DNA of 25,763 bases from Ruminococcus sp. UBA4275 (GCA_002395085.1 DGVV01000037.1:1-25763); one strand, 5' to 3'. Counted from the first letter of the stretch, positions 15,383-24,023 are shown. Numbers and translations are program-made. Notes: generated by a model not told the origin, from the letters alone.

Positions 15383-17350
15383 TCAGTTTTTGCGCTGTTT
15401 TTTGTGCGCAATTTTATACGCATACATTCTGCGGTCTGCCTCCTTGATCTGTGTCTCCAGCGCATTTTCCTCCGATGCCGGATAGCAGACACAGCCGATG
15501 CTTGCGGTAATCTCAAAAGGTCTGCTGGTCATCATGGCATTCTTGTCCGCCAGAATCTGCTCAAATTTCCGGATACGTTCCTGTCCGTCTTTTTCATTCA
15601 GTGCGCCGGCTGCAATCAGCACAAATTCATCGCCGCCTGTGCGCACGGCAAGATCATCCCTGCCGGCAATCATCCGGATGGATTCTGCAATTGTCATCAG
15701 CCCCACATCGCCCTGTTCATGCCCGAAATGGTCATTGATGTATTTCAGACCGTCCATGTCAATCACCCAGATCACAAAACAGTCGTCCGGACGCAGCCGG
15801 TCTCTGCGGCGCTGATACAGCATCTCCATGCCGCGCCGGTTCAGCAGTCCGGTCATGGAATCCCGAATCGAGTAGTCGATCAGCTTGCTGACGATTCTGA
15901 CCATGTGCAGGGAGTTATTCACATTCCGCAGCCACAGCGTCGAGACCTCATCCGCAGACCGCTTTGCGTCCATTGCCGTTTGCAGCACCGCGAATCCGAT
16001 TGTATCATCACTGAAATGCGACGGCAGAAAATAGAACACAACCGGTTCATCGCGGGGATCATCCAGTGCCGGCAGCATTTGCGCGGTCTGGAAGCAGTAT
16101 GCATCCGAATCCTCCGAATAGCGTTCCTTTGAATACCCGTCCTCCTCAATCTGCGGCACACAGCAGATGACACATCGCATGGTTTCCGGATAACCGGTAA
16201 TGCAGCGGCTTTCCGGATCACTCCAGTCGCTTCTGAGGCAGAGATAGAAGCGCCGGTAAGGCTGAAGCAGATAGGAGACATCCGTGATGGTTTGCAGGAT
16301 CTGATCCTTGTCCTGAATGACCGACAGCGTCTCAAACATATAGCTTTCGTGCAGCCCCTGCATATCGTTGACGGTCAGGCTGCCGTCCGGATTCCGCTTT
16401 CTCTCATTCGGGTTCAGCCCGATCCCCTGAAGCAGCCGGAGATCATCCGCCTTCTGCACGCAGCCGCAGCTTGCACCGGTCTGCAAGCCATGATGTACCG
16501 GCATCCGGATCTCCGCTTCCGGAACATTCGGTTCTATGATCGTATGCATCAGGTTGACCGCCTGCGCTGCCATGCCATAGACATCCGGCATATAGGATGT
16601 GATGCTGACGGTATTGAAGATCGCTTCTTTTGTGGCATCATAGCCGGTCACGCGCACCTGATCCGGCACTTTGATGCCGCCGCTGATCAGACGGTTTGTC
16701 AGACCGATCGCCATGAAATCATTTGCGCATACCACCGCATCCGGCAAAGCAAGCTCACCGGAAAGCAGCCTGTCTGCGAAGGCTTCTCCGCCGGTATACC
16801 AGAAATTGCCGTAAAAAACCTTTTCTCTTGCGTCAGGCAGACCCTCCGCCTGCATCTGTTCGCAGAAGGCATCCGCACGGCCCTCTGAGATCACATAATC
16901 CTGCTGACCGGTCAGCAGATACAGATTCCGGCAGTGATGCGCTTCCACCAGATGCTTCACCACCTGCCGGATAGCTTTCCGGTCATCCGTATAAACGACC
17001 GGATAACCGGCAAGCGGCAGATCCAGTGACACGACCGGCTTCCTGCAGTACCGCCGGAGATCGTCCTCCAGATGCTCCAGAACCGTCCGCACCTGATCTT
17101 CATACAGCGCAAGCGATGCCGCCAGCACACCGTCCACCAGATCATAATTCAGCAGGCGGAAAATATTGATCTCCCCGTTCAGGTACAGCCTGTCCGGATG
17201 GCAGACCTTCACCATTGTACTGAACACCAGCAAATCATAATTGTATTGCGCGCACTGACTGCGGACACCTGTGATGACTGCCTGCGCATAATCCGATGCC
17301 GGATCGGCAATCAGCAAAGCAAGACGCCTGCGCGGAACGGGATTCTTCAT
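15383..17350 (-). CDS. Diguanylate cyclase with LacI-type periplasmic-binding-protein-like sensor
   Basis: This 655-residue protein has a sensor half (about 9-290) that looks like the ligand-binding part of LacI/PurR regulators: RRRLALLIADPASDYAQAVITGV, then DAVVCANDFMAIGL and VRVTGYDAT, without a helix-turn-helix. A middle region (about 330-480) probably forms a GAF-like or helical linker. The C-terminal GGDEF domain (about 497-650) has RDSMTGLLNRRG, WVIDMDGLKYINDHFGHEQGD and the intact active-site GGDEF at 572-576, so it should make c-di-GMP from two GTP. No RxxD inhibitory site is found at the usual spacing. No signal peptide or membrane helix is seen, so it should sense a cytoplasmic ligand, perhaps a sugar. 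The ATG at 17350 was chosen because GGAGGA lies six bases upstream; another ATG at 17356 abuts that site. Confidence 0.88.
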   Translation of the reverse strand: MKNPVPRRRLALLIADPASDYAQAVITGVRSQCAQYNYDLLVFSTMVKVCHPDRLYLNGEINIFRLLNYDLVDGVLAASLALYEDQVRTVLEHLEDDLRRYCRKPVVSLDLPLAGYPVVYTDDRKAIRQVVKHLVEAHHCRNLYLLTGQQDYVISEGRADAFCEQMQAEGLPDAREKVFYGNFWYTGGEAFADRLLSGELALPDAVVCANDFMAIGLTNRLISGGIKVPDQVRVTGYDATKEAIFNTVSITSYMPDVYGMAAQAVNLMHTIIEPNVPEAEIRMPVHHGLQTGASCGCVQKADDLRLLQGIGLNPNERKRNPDGSLTVNDMQGLHESYMFETLSVIQDKDQILQTITDVSYLLQPYRRFYLCLRSDWSDPESRCITGYPETMRCVICCVPQIEEDGYSKERYSEDSDAYCFQTAQMLPALDDPRDEPVVFYFLPSHFSDDTIGFAVLQTAMDAKRSADEVSTLWLRNVNNSLHMVRIVSKLIDYSIRDSMTGLLNRRGMEMLYQRRRDRLRPDDCFVIWVIDMDGLKYINDHFGHEQGDVGLMTIAESIRMIAGRDDLAVRTGGDEFVLIAAGALNEKDGQERIRKFEQILADKNAMMTSRPFEITASIGCVCYPASEENALETQIKEADRRMYAYKIAHKKQRKN

Positions 17351-17421
17351 TGACATTCCTCCAATATCCTGCTGACAGTTCCGGCTGCTTCCGCAGCCGC
17401 AGCGCAGAGATAGTTATATTT

Positions 17422-17450
17422 ATTTTACTGCATACGAAATCAAATGTCAA
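17422..17450 (-). promoter_or_regulatory. Promoter of the sensor-GGDEF gene
   Basis: Minus strand: -35 TTGACA (17445-17450), 17-base spacer, -10 TAAAAT (17422-17427). It is back to back with the promoter of the EAL gene, about 55 bases away, so one regulator could control both. Confidence 0.78.
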
Positions 17451-17504
17451 GACATGAAATCTGAACAATTTCGGAATCCTGATGCATAAAATATAAATAA
17501 ACTA

Positions 17505-17533
17505 TTGAAAGTTATCGTTCAATATGATATAAT
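17505..17533 (+). promoter_or_regulatory. Promoter of the PAS-GGDEF-EAL gene
   Basis: -35 TTGAAA (17505-17510), 17-base spacer, -10 TATAAT (17528-17533). Transcription should start near 17540. The leader contains GCAGCGCATGAACGCTGCGC, whose arms GCAGCG and CGCTGC can pair as a small hairpin. Confidence 0.8.
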
Positions 17534-17589
17534 GCAGGTAGCAGCGCATGAACGCTGCGCACGGATGCATTTTGGAGAAAGGAGCGAAT

Positions 17590-19332
17590 ATGGAACATAC
17601 TCTTTTGCCGATGAACGGCTACGGCAGCATTCCGTCCGGACTGCCCGGCGGATTTTTCGTCTACGAATCTCATGAACCGGAAACAATTCTATTTGCGGAT
17701 CAGAATGTCATTGATCTTTTCGGGTGCAGCACGTTTGAAGAATTCATGGAATATGTCGGCAGTTCTTTTCAAGGCATGGTGCATCCGGATGATCTGCACA
17801 AGATTGAAAACCAGATTCAGGCACAGACCCTTTTCGGTGAAAAGCGGCATGACTATGTCCGCTACCGCATCATCACCAGACAGGGCGAAACCCGCTATAT
17901 TGAGGATTTCGGTCATCTGCTGCACATGGAAAACGGCAGGAGCGTTTTTTATGTGTTCATCGTAGATGTGGACCAGAATGAATATCTGAACAACAACCGC
18001 AATTCCTTCGCTGAGGCGGAACTCCTCGCCCGCAATCAGGAAACGGATGAACTGACCGGTCTGTTCAATATGTCCTTCTTTTATTACAAAATCCAGATGA
18101 TGCTGGCACAGCCCGAATCCTGGCGGCTGGAACTCGCCTTTGTCTATTTTGATATTCCGAACTTCAAGCTGTATAATGAACGCCACGGCTTCAAACTCGG
18201 AGATGAACTCCTTTGCGATTTTGCCCGCGCCATCCGGGAATGCTTTGCCGGCGCGACCGTCGCACGGTTTTCCGATGACCGCTTCTTTGTCTGCGTGAAC
18301 TGTCCCCAATCAGAGGTCATCGAGAAGGTGCATCTGGTCTACAAGCGGATGCTGTTCACAGATGATGTCAACAAGAAAGTACGCATCAAAGCGGGCATCT
18401 ATTTTCAGGACGGAAACCGTGCAGAGGTCGGTCTTGCCTGCGACCATGCCCGTCTTGCGTGCAGCAGCATCAAACGGCGGCACGATGTGTATTACTGCAT
18501 CTATGATGATCTCCTGCGTGAAAATCTCAGGAAGCAGCAGTATGTTGTGGATCATATTGAGGAAGCGATTGAAAACGGATATATCCGCGTGTATTATCAG
18601 CCGGTCATCCGCGTCAAAAGCGGCAAAATCTGCGGCTATGAGGCGCTGGTGCGGTGGATTGACCCGCAAATCGGTATGTTCTCCCCTGCCGATTTCATCG
18701 AAACGCTGGAACAGTTTCACCTGATTCATCTGGTGGATCAGTATGTCATCCGGCAGGTTTGCATGGATTACAGGCGTCTTGCCGATGCCGGTGAACCGCT
18801 TGTGCCGGTTTCGGTGAACATCTCGCGGCTGGATTTTGATTTGTGCGATATTTTCGGGTTTGTGCTGGAAACCTGCCGGGAATACGGTGTCCCCAAAAAT
18901 ATGCTGGATCTCGAAATCACAGAGAGTGCCATCAATGACCATGTCGGCTACATCAAGAGCGAGTGCGACCGGATGCGGCATCTGGGATTTCATCTCTGGC
19001 TGGATGATTTCGGCAGCGGCTATTCTTCGCTGAATACCATTGCAGACTATGACTTTGACGTGCTGAAGCTGGATCTCGTTTTTCTGCGCAGCTACGACCG
19101 GAACGATAAAACTGCCGCCCTGATGAAATACATCATCAAAGGGGCAAACGGCATGGGCATTGAACCGCTTTGTGAAGGCGTGGAGAGCGCATCGCACTTT
19201 GATTTTCTGCGGCAGATCAACTGCGAACGCGCACAGGGATTCTTTTTCGGGAAGCCGATGCCGCTTGACGAAACCCGCGCAGCGACTGCCCAAAAAGGCA
19301 TGACCTGGGAAACACCGGAAGACATTTCATAA
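17590..19332 (+). CDS. c-di-GMP phosphodiesterase: PAS - degenerate GGDEF - EAL
   Basis: This 580-residue protein should hydrolyse c-di-GMP. A PAS-like domain lies at about 20-130, including MVHPDD and YRIITRQGETRYIEDFG. The GGDEF-type domain (about 152-305) keeps ETDELTGLFN and a fold-like FKLGDELL, but its active-site sequence is SDDRF at 228-232, so it should not make c-di-GMP and may bind GTP as a regulator. The EAL domain (about 318-560) keeps the expected catalytic set: E351 and R355 in YEALVRW, N410 in SVNISR, E442 in LEITES, D472-D473 in DDFGSGYSS, K493, E529 in CEGVE and Q549 in QGFFFGKPM. The ATG at 17590 has AAAGGAG five bases upstream; an ATG at 17548 is too near the predicted transcription start. 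It is divergent from a cyclase with intact GGDEF, so the pair probably sets local c-di-GMP. Confidence 0.9.
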   Translation: MEHTLLPMNGYGSIPSGLPGGFFVYESHEPETILFADQNVIDLFGCSTFEEFMEYVGSSFQGMVHPDDLHKIENQIQAQTLFGEKRHDYVRYRIITRQGETRYIEDFGHLLHMENGRSVFYVFIVDVDQNEYLNNNRNSFAEAELLARNQETDELTGLFNMSFFYYKIQMMLAQPESWRLELAFVYFDIPNFKLYNERHGFKLGDELLCDFARAIRECFAGATVARFSDDRFFVCVNCPQSEVIEKVHLVYKRMLFTDDVNKKVRIKAGIYFQDGNRAEVGLACDHARLACSSIKRRHDVYYCIYDDLLRENLRKQQYVVDHIEEAIENGYIRVYYQPVIRVKSGKICGYEALVRWIDPQIGMFSPADFIETLEQFHLIHLVDQYVIRQVCMDYRRLADAGEPLVPVSVNISRLDFDLCDIFGFVLETCREYGVPKNMLDLEITESAINDHVGYIKSECDRMRHLGFHLWLDDFGSGYSSLNTIADYDFDVLKLDLVFLRSYDRNDKTAALMKYIIKGANGMGIEPLCEGVESASHFDFLRQINCERAQGFFFGKPMPLDETRAATAQKGMTWETPEDIS

Positions 19333-19364
19333 ATGCGGCAGAAGGTCTCCGCCATACCGCGGCG

Positions 19365-19393
19365 TTGCATTTTCCGGCACAGTATGATATAAT
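19365..19393 (+). promoter_or_regulatory. Promoter of the two-component regulator operon
   Basis: -35 TTGCAT (19365-19370), 17-base spacer, -10 TATAAT (19388-19393). The leader is about 135 bases. It contains two further inverted repeats: GCAAATC-TGA-GATTTGC (19438-19454) and ATACCATA/TATGGTAT (19475-19482, 19496-19503). The rest of 19333-19536 has no gene. Confidence 0.72.
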
Positions 19394-19411
19394 GAATGCA
19401 CATTCATTATA
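19388..19411 (+). promoter_or_regulatory. Perfect palindrome overlapping the -10 and start site
   Basis: The halves TATAATGAATG and CATTCATTATA are separated by only CA. The left half includes the -10 box and the right half covers the predicted start site. This is where a dimeric repressor would block the promoter. It has no T run after it, so it is not a terminator. The binding protein is unknown. Confidence 0.6.
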
Positions 19412-19536
19412 GACTCTCTGAATGCCCCTGCAGATCCGCAAATCTGAGATTTGCTCCCTGCATATCGGGCGATTATACCATAAACGCTTTGCTTATATGG
19501 TATGATACATAAAACTACGAAAAGCCGGTGAATAAC

Positions 19537-20220
19537 ATGAATGCAGCCATCGCCCTGATTGAAGATGAACCGGACATCCGCAAATTGCTCTCCGGATTTC
19601 TCACGCGCAGCGGCTGTACCGTCCGCGAAGCAGCCGACGGCATCGCTGCGGCAGAATTGCTTTCCGATGAACCCTTCGACCTCATCCTCATGGATCTGAT
19701 GCTGCCCGGCATCAGCGGCGAAACCCTCATTGCCGATCTGCGCAGACATTCTGATACCCCCGTGATTGTCATATCCGCGAAATCCATGCTGGAAACGCGT
19801 CTGGAGGTTCTGCGCCTCGGCGCGGATGACTACATCCTGAAACCGTTTGACCTCAGCGAAGTGCTGGTGCGCATGGAGGTTGTATTGCGGCGCGCAGGCA
19901 GAACACAGCTTCCAAAGCTGCTGCGTGTCGGGAAACTCACCCTCTGTCCCGCCGAAAACCGTGCCTGCTGGGCGGACATCCCGCTGGCACTGACCGCGAA
20001 GGAATTTCAGCTTCTGCTGCTGTTTATGGAACATCCGAAGAAGGTGTATTCCAAAGCAAATCTCTATGAATCCGTCTGGAATGAGGAATATTGCTATGAG
20101 GACAACACCGTCAGCGTCCATGTCAGCAATCTGCGGGCAAAGCTGAAAAAGGCTTCCGGCTGCGATCTCATCGAGACCGTCTGGGGCATCGGATACCGCA
20201 TGAAGGAGGATGCCACATGA
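19537..20220 (+). CDS. OmpR/PhoB-family response regulator
   Basis: This 227-residue regulator has a receiver domain at about 4-115, with the acidic pair E9-D10, phospho-acceptor D53 in LILMDLMLPG, a conserved Ser in VISAKS and K102 in LKPFD. A winged-helix DNA-binding domain (about 128-225) includes LTAKEFQLLLLF and VSVHVSNLRAKL and ends GIGYRM. The ATG at 19537 was preferred to a GTG at 19528 because GGTGA lies five bases upstream; neither site is strong. The stop overlaps the kinase start by ATGA. It probably controls the ABC transporter genes downstream. Confidence 0.92.
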   Translation: MNAAIALIEDEPDIRKLLSGFLTRSGCTVREAADGIAAAELLSDEPFDLILMDLMLPGISGETLIADLRRHSDTPVIVISAKSMLETRLEVLRLGADDYILKPFDLSEVLVRMEVVLRRAGRTQLPKLLRVGKLTLCPAENRACWADIPLALTAKEFQLLLLFMEHPKKVYSKANLYESVWNEEYCYEDNTVSVHVSNLRAKLKKASGCDLIETVWGIGYRMKEDAT

Positions 20221-21140
20221 AGACCGCCGCCATCTGCATTCTGCTGATTCTCTGCGCGGCACTGACGGTCTGCCTCATTCTCATGAAGCAGCAGATCAAA
20301 CAGATCACGCGGGAACTGCACAAGAACCTCGATCCCGCCTACAACCGGCAGACAACAATCACACTGCTTGACCGCGATCTCAACAGGCTGTGTACGGAGA
20401 TTAACCATTCTCTCGATGCACAGCGGCATCTCAAGCTGGATGCTGCCCGTGCGGAACGGAATCTGCGGCAGTCTGTCTCGGATATTGCCCATGATCTCCG
20501 CACCCCGATGACGGTCATCAAGGGCAATTTGCAGCTCCTCGCACAGGAAGAACAATTCTCAGAACGCGGCGCAGAGTATCTCGCAATCTGCCGCAGCAAA
20601 ACGGACGTGCTGAAAGATATGGCGGATGCGTTCTTTGAGATGTCCGTACTGGAAAGCGATGACACCGCACCGGAACTTGCACCGATTAACCTCACAAAGG
20701 TGCTGATGCAGTTTCTTGCAGACAGTGAAGCGGCAATCCGGCTGCACGGGCTTGAACCGGAAATCGTGTTTCCGGAGAAGACTGTCTATATTCAGGCGGA
20801 TGAACAGATGCTTGTGCGGATGCTGGGCAATGTGCTGAACAATCTGCTGAAATATGCGAAGGAAAGCTTCCGGCTGACCGTCTCGCAGGACGATGCCTGC
20901 TGCACAATCGCCTTTTCCAACACTGTTTCACCGGAGAAGATGCCCGATCCGGCGCAGATGTTCGCACGATGCTACCGTGCGGATGCATCCCGCAGCGGCA
21001 GCGGCGCGGGACTGGGACTGTACATTGTGCGGCTGCTTGCCGAAAAGCAGAATGCAGCGGTCCGTGCGCAGACCGCCGGTGATCTCCTGACGATCTGCAT
21101 TGCATTCCCGAATGCAGCACAAAAAACCGCATCCGCCTGA
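20217..21140 (+). CDS. Short one-TM sensor histidine kinase
   Basis: This 307-residue kinase has one N-terminal membrane helix (about 4-23) and no visible extracytoplasmic sensor domain. The phospho-acceptor is H92 in SDIAHDLRTPMT. The catalytic domain shows an N-box variant NVLNNLLKYA and the glycine motif GAGLGLYIV. A kinase without a sensor domain, next to an ABC transporter, is a known arrangement in which the transporter or the membrane itself provides the stimulus (BceS-type and related kinases). That role is an inference here. It is coupled to the regulator gene by a four-base overlap. Confidence 0.9.
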   Translation: MKTAAICILLILCAALTVCLILMKQQIKQITRELHKNLDPAYNRQTTITLLDRDLNRLCTEINHSLDAQRHLKLDAARAERNLRQSVSDIAHDLRTPMTVIKGNLQLLAQEEQFSERGAEYLAICRSKTDVLKDMADAFFEMSVLESDDTAPELAPINLTKVLMQFLADSEAAIRLHGLEPEIVFPEKTVYIQADEQMLVRMLGNVLNNLLKYAKESFRLTVSQDDACCTIAFSNTVSPEKMPDPAQMFARCYRADASRSGSGAGLGLYIVRLLAEKQNAAVRAQTAGDLLTICIAFPNAAQKTASA

Positions 21141-21156
21141 ACGAAATGATGCGCAG

Positions 21157-21193
21157 AAGCCCCGAAGTGACCGGCAGATCACTTCGGGGCTTT
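21157..21193 (+). terminator. Hairpin terminator after the kinase gene
   Basis: A perfect 14-base stem, AAGCCCCGAAGTGA with TCACTTCGGGGCTT, encloses an eight-base loop, but only TTT follows. It is a stable hairpin with a short T run, so it may be leaky, giving some readthrough into the transporter genes. Confidence 0.6.
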
Positions 21194-21194
21194 C

Positions 21195-21385
21195 GGTGTC
21201 TCCGCCGGAATGAGGTATCTCCGACGGATTATAAATGGGGGCTCTGCCATTAAGAAGCCCATTATAGGTAATTATCAGTATTTGCTGTTCATTATAGCAC
21301 TATGGATTTACAGCAAATACGACCATTTTATCATAACGGGATTTCAAAGGGGCAGCATCCCTTTTGCGGGATTGGCAGCGCAAAT
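21195..21385. repeat. Composite dispersed repeat region, copy 2
   Basis: The left part, read on the minus strand, repeats the blocks GGCAGAGCCC (about 21238-21247) and ATCCGTCGGAGA (21218-21229) seen at 98-126. The right part, on the plus strand, has AAGGGG-CAGCAT-CCCTT followed by GCGGGATT, the same design as the first hairpin and GCGGGAGTT of copy 1. Between them is an 11-base inverted repeat, GTATTTGCTGT (21278-21288) and ACAGCAAATAC (21310-21320), 21 bases apart. A 63-codon ORF crosses the region but has no ribosome binding site or recognisable product. This looks like the remains of small mobile or REP-like elements. Confidence 0.5.
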
Positions 21386-21410
21386 TATGAACAAATTGTA
21401 AACTTTTTCA

Positions 21411-21443
21411 TTCTTAAAGGTTTCTTTATACTTTTCCTATATC
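21411..21443 (+). promoter_or_regulatory. Candidate response-regulator site and weak promoter of the ABC operon
   Basis: TTCTT occurs at 21411 and again at 21422, an 11-base period (TTCTTAAAGGT then TTCTTTATACT), followed by a -10-like TATATC (21438-21443). No good -35 is present. OmpR-family regulators commonly bind direct repeats one helical turn apart, upstream of promoters that need activation, so the upstream regulator is the likely ligand. Confidence 0.35.
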
Positions 21444-21498
21444 ATAAAACCAGCAAAGGAGATCAGCTGGAATCCTGCACCCAGAAGGAGGAACTGTT

Positions 21499-22455
21499 AT
21501 GTCTGAAATCATCATAGAAGCAAAAGACCTGACCAAGCAATTCAAAACGCATAAGGCTGTGGACAGCGTCAGCTTCCAGATCCGGCAGGGCATGATCTGC
21601 GGTCTGATCGGCCCGAACGGCGCCGGCAAAACCACCATCATGAAAATGCTCGGCGGACTCGTACTCCCGACATCCGGCAGCTTTTCGATCTTCGGCGGCA
21701 GCTCGGAAAAGGAGCTTGCGCATTCCCGCTCGCGCATGAGCTTCATGATCGAAACGCCCTATGTCAAAGAAGAACTCTCCGCCCGCGAAAATCTCGAAAA
21801 GCTCCGGCTGCAAAAGGGCATCCCGAACCCCCGGCGCGTCGATGAAGTGCTGGAACTCGTCGGGCTTGCCGATACCGGCAAAAAGCACGTAAAAAAGTTC
21901 TCGCTCGGAATGCGGCAGCGGCTCGGTCTTGCGGGCGCACTGCTCTCAAAGCCTGAGATCATGGTGCTGGATGAACCGGTCAACGGACTCGACCCCGAAG
22001 GCATCATCGAGATCCGTGAGCTGCTCCGGCGCTTCAACCGCGAGGAAAATGTCACCATTCTGATCTCCTCGCACATTCTCGCGGAACTCTCGCAGCTCTG
22101 CACCGATTACCTCTTTATCCGCAAGGGGCAGATCCGGCAGTTCACCTCTGCGGAGGAGCTGCACAAGATCTGCGGTGAATATTATCACATCGACACCAAT
22201 GACAACGCCGTTGCGCTGGCAACTCTGCAAAATAAGCTCGGCATCGAAACCTGCGATGTTCTCAAAGACGGCACTCTGCGGCTCTTTGAGCGGCTTGATG
22301 ATCTGCCGCTGATCTCGAAAACACTCTACGAAAACGGTCTTGTGCCGACCACGCTGCACATCCATGAGGCCGATCTCGAATCCTATTATATGAAACTGGT
22401 AGGTGATGACAATGCTGAACATTCTGAAAGAGAATCTGCGGCAAGCCGTTCATGA
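21499..22455 (+). CDS. ABC transporter ATP-binding protein (antimicrobial-peptide type)
   Basis: This 318-residue ATPase powers the two permeases downstream. Walker A is GPNGAGKTT (38-46), the signature is FSLGMRQRLG (134-143), Walker B is EIMVLDEP (153-160), and the switch histidine is H192 in ISSHILAE. The divergent signature and the C-terminal extension of about 100 residues match the BcrA/LanF branch, which exports or removes peptide antibiotics. That substrate class is inferred from family resemblance and context. AAGGAGG lies eight bases upstream of the ATG. The 3' end overlaps the next gene by 44 bases, so the operon is tightly packed. Confidence 0.92.
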   Translation: MSEIIIEAKDLTKQFKTHKAVDSVSFQIRQGMICGLIGPNGAGKTTIMKMLGGLVLPTSGSFSIFGGSSEKELAHSRSRMSFMIETPYVKEELSARENLEKLRLQKGIPNPRRVDEVLELVGLADTGKKHVKKFSLGMRQRLGLAGALLSKPEIMVLDEPVNGLDPEGIIEIRELLRRFNREENVTILISSHILAELSQLCTDYLFIRKGQIRQFTSAEELHKICGEYYHIDTNDNAVALATLQNKLGIETCDVLKDGTLRLFERLDDLPLISKTLYENGLVPTTLHIHEADLESYYMKLVGDDNAEHSERESAASRS

Positions 22456-23191
22456 TAAGCTGCTGCTGGGCGCGGGCGCGCTGCTCGTAATCGAGGGCAT
22501 CAGCACTGTCGCCGGCGATGAGACACTGACGGCTGCAACCGGCAGCGAGGCTGTCGGCGGGATCGGCATTTTCGCGGGGGCGCTCCTGCCGATCTTCATC
22601 GGCGTGATCACAGGCAGAATCTGCGGTACAGATCTCCGCGACAAGACCGCGAATTATGAGATCCTGTTCGGTAAAAAGCGCTCCGCGGTCTATCTCGGCA
22701 GATTCTTCGCCGCACTCATCGTCTCATGCGCGGTGACACTGCTGGTCACGCTTGTACCGGTCTGCTTCATGGCGCTCCGGAACGGCTGGGGCGGCAGCAT
22801 CACGGCGGGCAATGCGCTACTGCATTTCGGGATGATCTTCCCGTTTGTCTTCCGGCTTGCGGCGGTCTACGCCGCCCTCACCTTCCTTGCCGGCAATGAT
22901 CTTGTCCCCATTACCGTTTCGTTTGTCGGCACATTGCTGGTCATGATCGCGTCGTTTCTTCTGGAAGACGCAGGCTATGCGCTCACATGGCAGACCGCTG
23001 CAAGCGATCTCAAAACCATGCTGGATTTCTCCAATACGACGGAAGGTTTTCTGGACGGTCAGGATATTCTCGTATACAAGGCGTTTCTCTCCGGCGGCAC
23101 GGTTCTGCGGATGCTCTGCACATCGTTCGGCATCGGGCTGATGTGGCTCGCAGCCGGACTTGCAGTCTACCGGAAACGCGATATTTCATAA
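22412..23191 (+). CDS. ABC-2 type permease subunit 1
   Basis: This 259-residue integral membrane protein has about six hydrophobic segments, among them residues 50-68, 95-118, 137-160, 165-185 and 230-250. A cytoplasmic loop carries CGTDLRDKTANYEILFGKKR, which closely parallels the second permease. The ATG at 22412 has AGGTG six bases upstream, better than the GTG (22403) and ATG (22406) just before it. It lies inside the end of the ATPase gene. It resembles the LanE/LanG class of short permeases; the substrate is not visible. Confidence 0.87.
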   Translation: MLNILKENLRQAVHDKLLLGAGALLVIEGISTVAGDETLTAATGSEAVGGIGIFAGALLPIFIGVITGRICGTDLRDKTANYEILFGKKRSAVYLGRFFAALIVSCAVTLLVTLVPVCFMALRNGWGGSITAGNALLHFGMIFPFVFRLAAVYAALTFLAGNDLVPITVSFVGTLLVMIASFLLEDAGYALTWQTAASDLKTMLDFSNTTEGFLDGQDILVYKAFLSGGTVLRMLCTSFGIGLMWLAAGLAVYRKRDIS

Positions 23192-23205
23192 GGAGGCGGA
23201 CTGTT

Positions 23206-24009
23206 ATGCTTGATATTATGCGTTATCAGTTCCGGCAGCTTTTGCGTTCAAGAACGGCGCTCCTGCTCTTTTTTCTGGTATTTGCCGTATTCTTCGTGCT
23301 GCTTTTTCTGACCACTGCAAACTACGGAGAACCGCGGGATTTCATGACCGCTGTTCTGCCGAAAACACTCCCGTTCATTGCGGTTTTCTCCTCAGCACTT
23401 CCCGGCATTTACATCGGCATTGCCTGCGGCGATGACCTCGCAGACAAGACCATCAACCATGAGCTGACTGCCGGCAGAAGCCGTGCGGCATCGCTGCTGG
23501 GGCGCGCGGTTCCGGCGCTGATCTTCGTTCCGCTGATGACGGCGGCGCTGTGCGGTCTGCCGTTTGTGCTGTACGGAATTCTGTACGGCGCGGGCGATAC
23601 GATTCCGCTCTCTGCAATCGCGCTGCGCTTTCTGCTGATGCTGTTTCCGCTGATGCGGCTGAGTGCCTTTTTCATTCTGCTGATATTCGTCGTCAAAAAG
23701 CAGATTGTCAGCATCGTCAGCGTTATGGTCATCACACCGATCGCACTCTCAGCGACAAGCAGCAGCAGCACATCCGTCCTGCTCGCAACCTGCCGCCGCG
23801 TTCACGGAATGCTGAGCATTTCTGATTTCATCAACCTCTCGATCTTTGACAGCTGGCGCACTTACGATCTCAAATTAAACGAATATTACACCTACTATCC
23901 GGAACTGCCTGCCTCGCAGATCGCGCTGACAGTGATCTGTTCGCTGGTGATGACCGCAGTCTATCTGCTGCTGAGCTATCACTATTTCCATGTGGATGAT
24001 ATGAACTGA
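23206..24009 (+). CDS. ABC-2 type permease subunit 2
   Basis: This 267-residue permease has about six membrane segments, starting with a long hydrophobic stretch at 16-36 (LLLFFLVFAVFFVLLF). The loop motif CGDDLADKTINHELTAGRSR aligns with the CGTDLRDKTxNxExxxGxxR loop of subunit 1, so the two probably arose by duplication and form a heterodimer. The ATG at 23206 has AAGGAGG nine bases upstream; the reading frame is open further upstream, but that part overlaps subunit 1 out of frame. It ends 14 bases before the peptidase gene. Confidence 0.87.
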   Translation: MLDIMRYQFRQLLRSRTALLLFFLVFAVFFVLLFLTTANYGEPRDFMTAVLPKTLPFIAVFSSALPGIYIGIACGDDLADKTINHELTAGRSRAASLLGRAVPALIFVPLMTAALCGLPFVLYGILYGAGDTIPLSAIALRFLLMLFPLMRLSAFFILLIFVVKKQIVSIVSVMVITPIALSATSSSSTSVLLATCRRVHGMLSISDFINLSIFDSWRTYDLKLNEYYTYYPELPASQIALTVICSLVMTAVYLLLSYHYFHVDDMN

Positions 24010-24023
24010 AAGGAGGCTGCGTC

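Noticed and set aside
21210..21401. 63-residue small protein
   Set aside because: It has no ribosome binding site and spans dispersed repeats and an inverted repeat, so it is probably non-coding.
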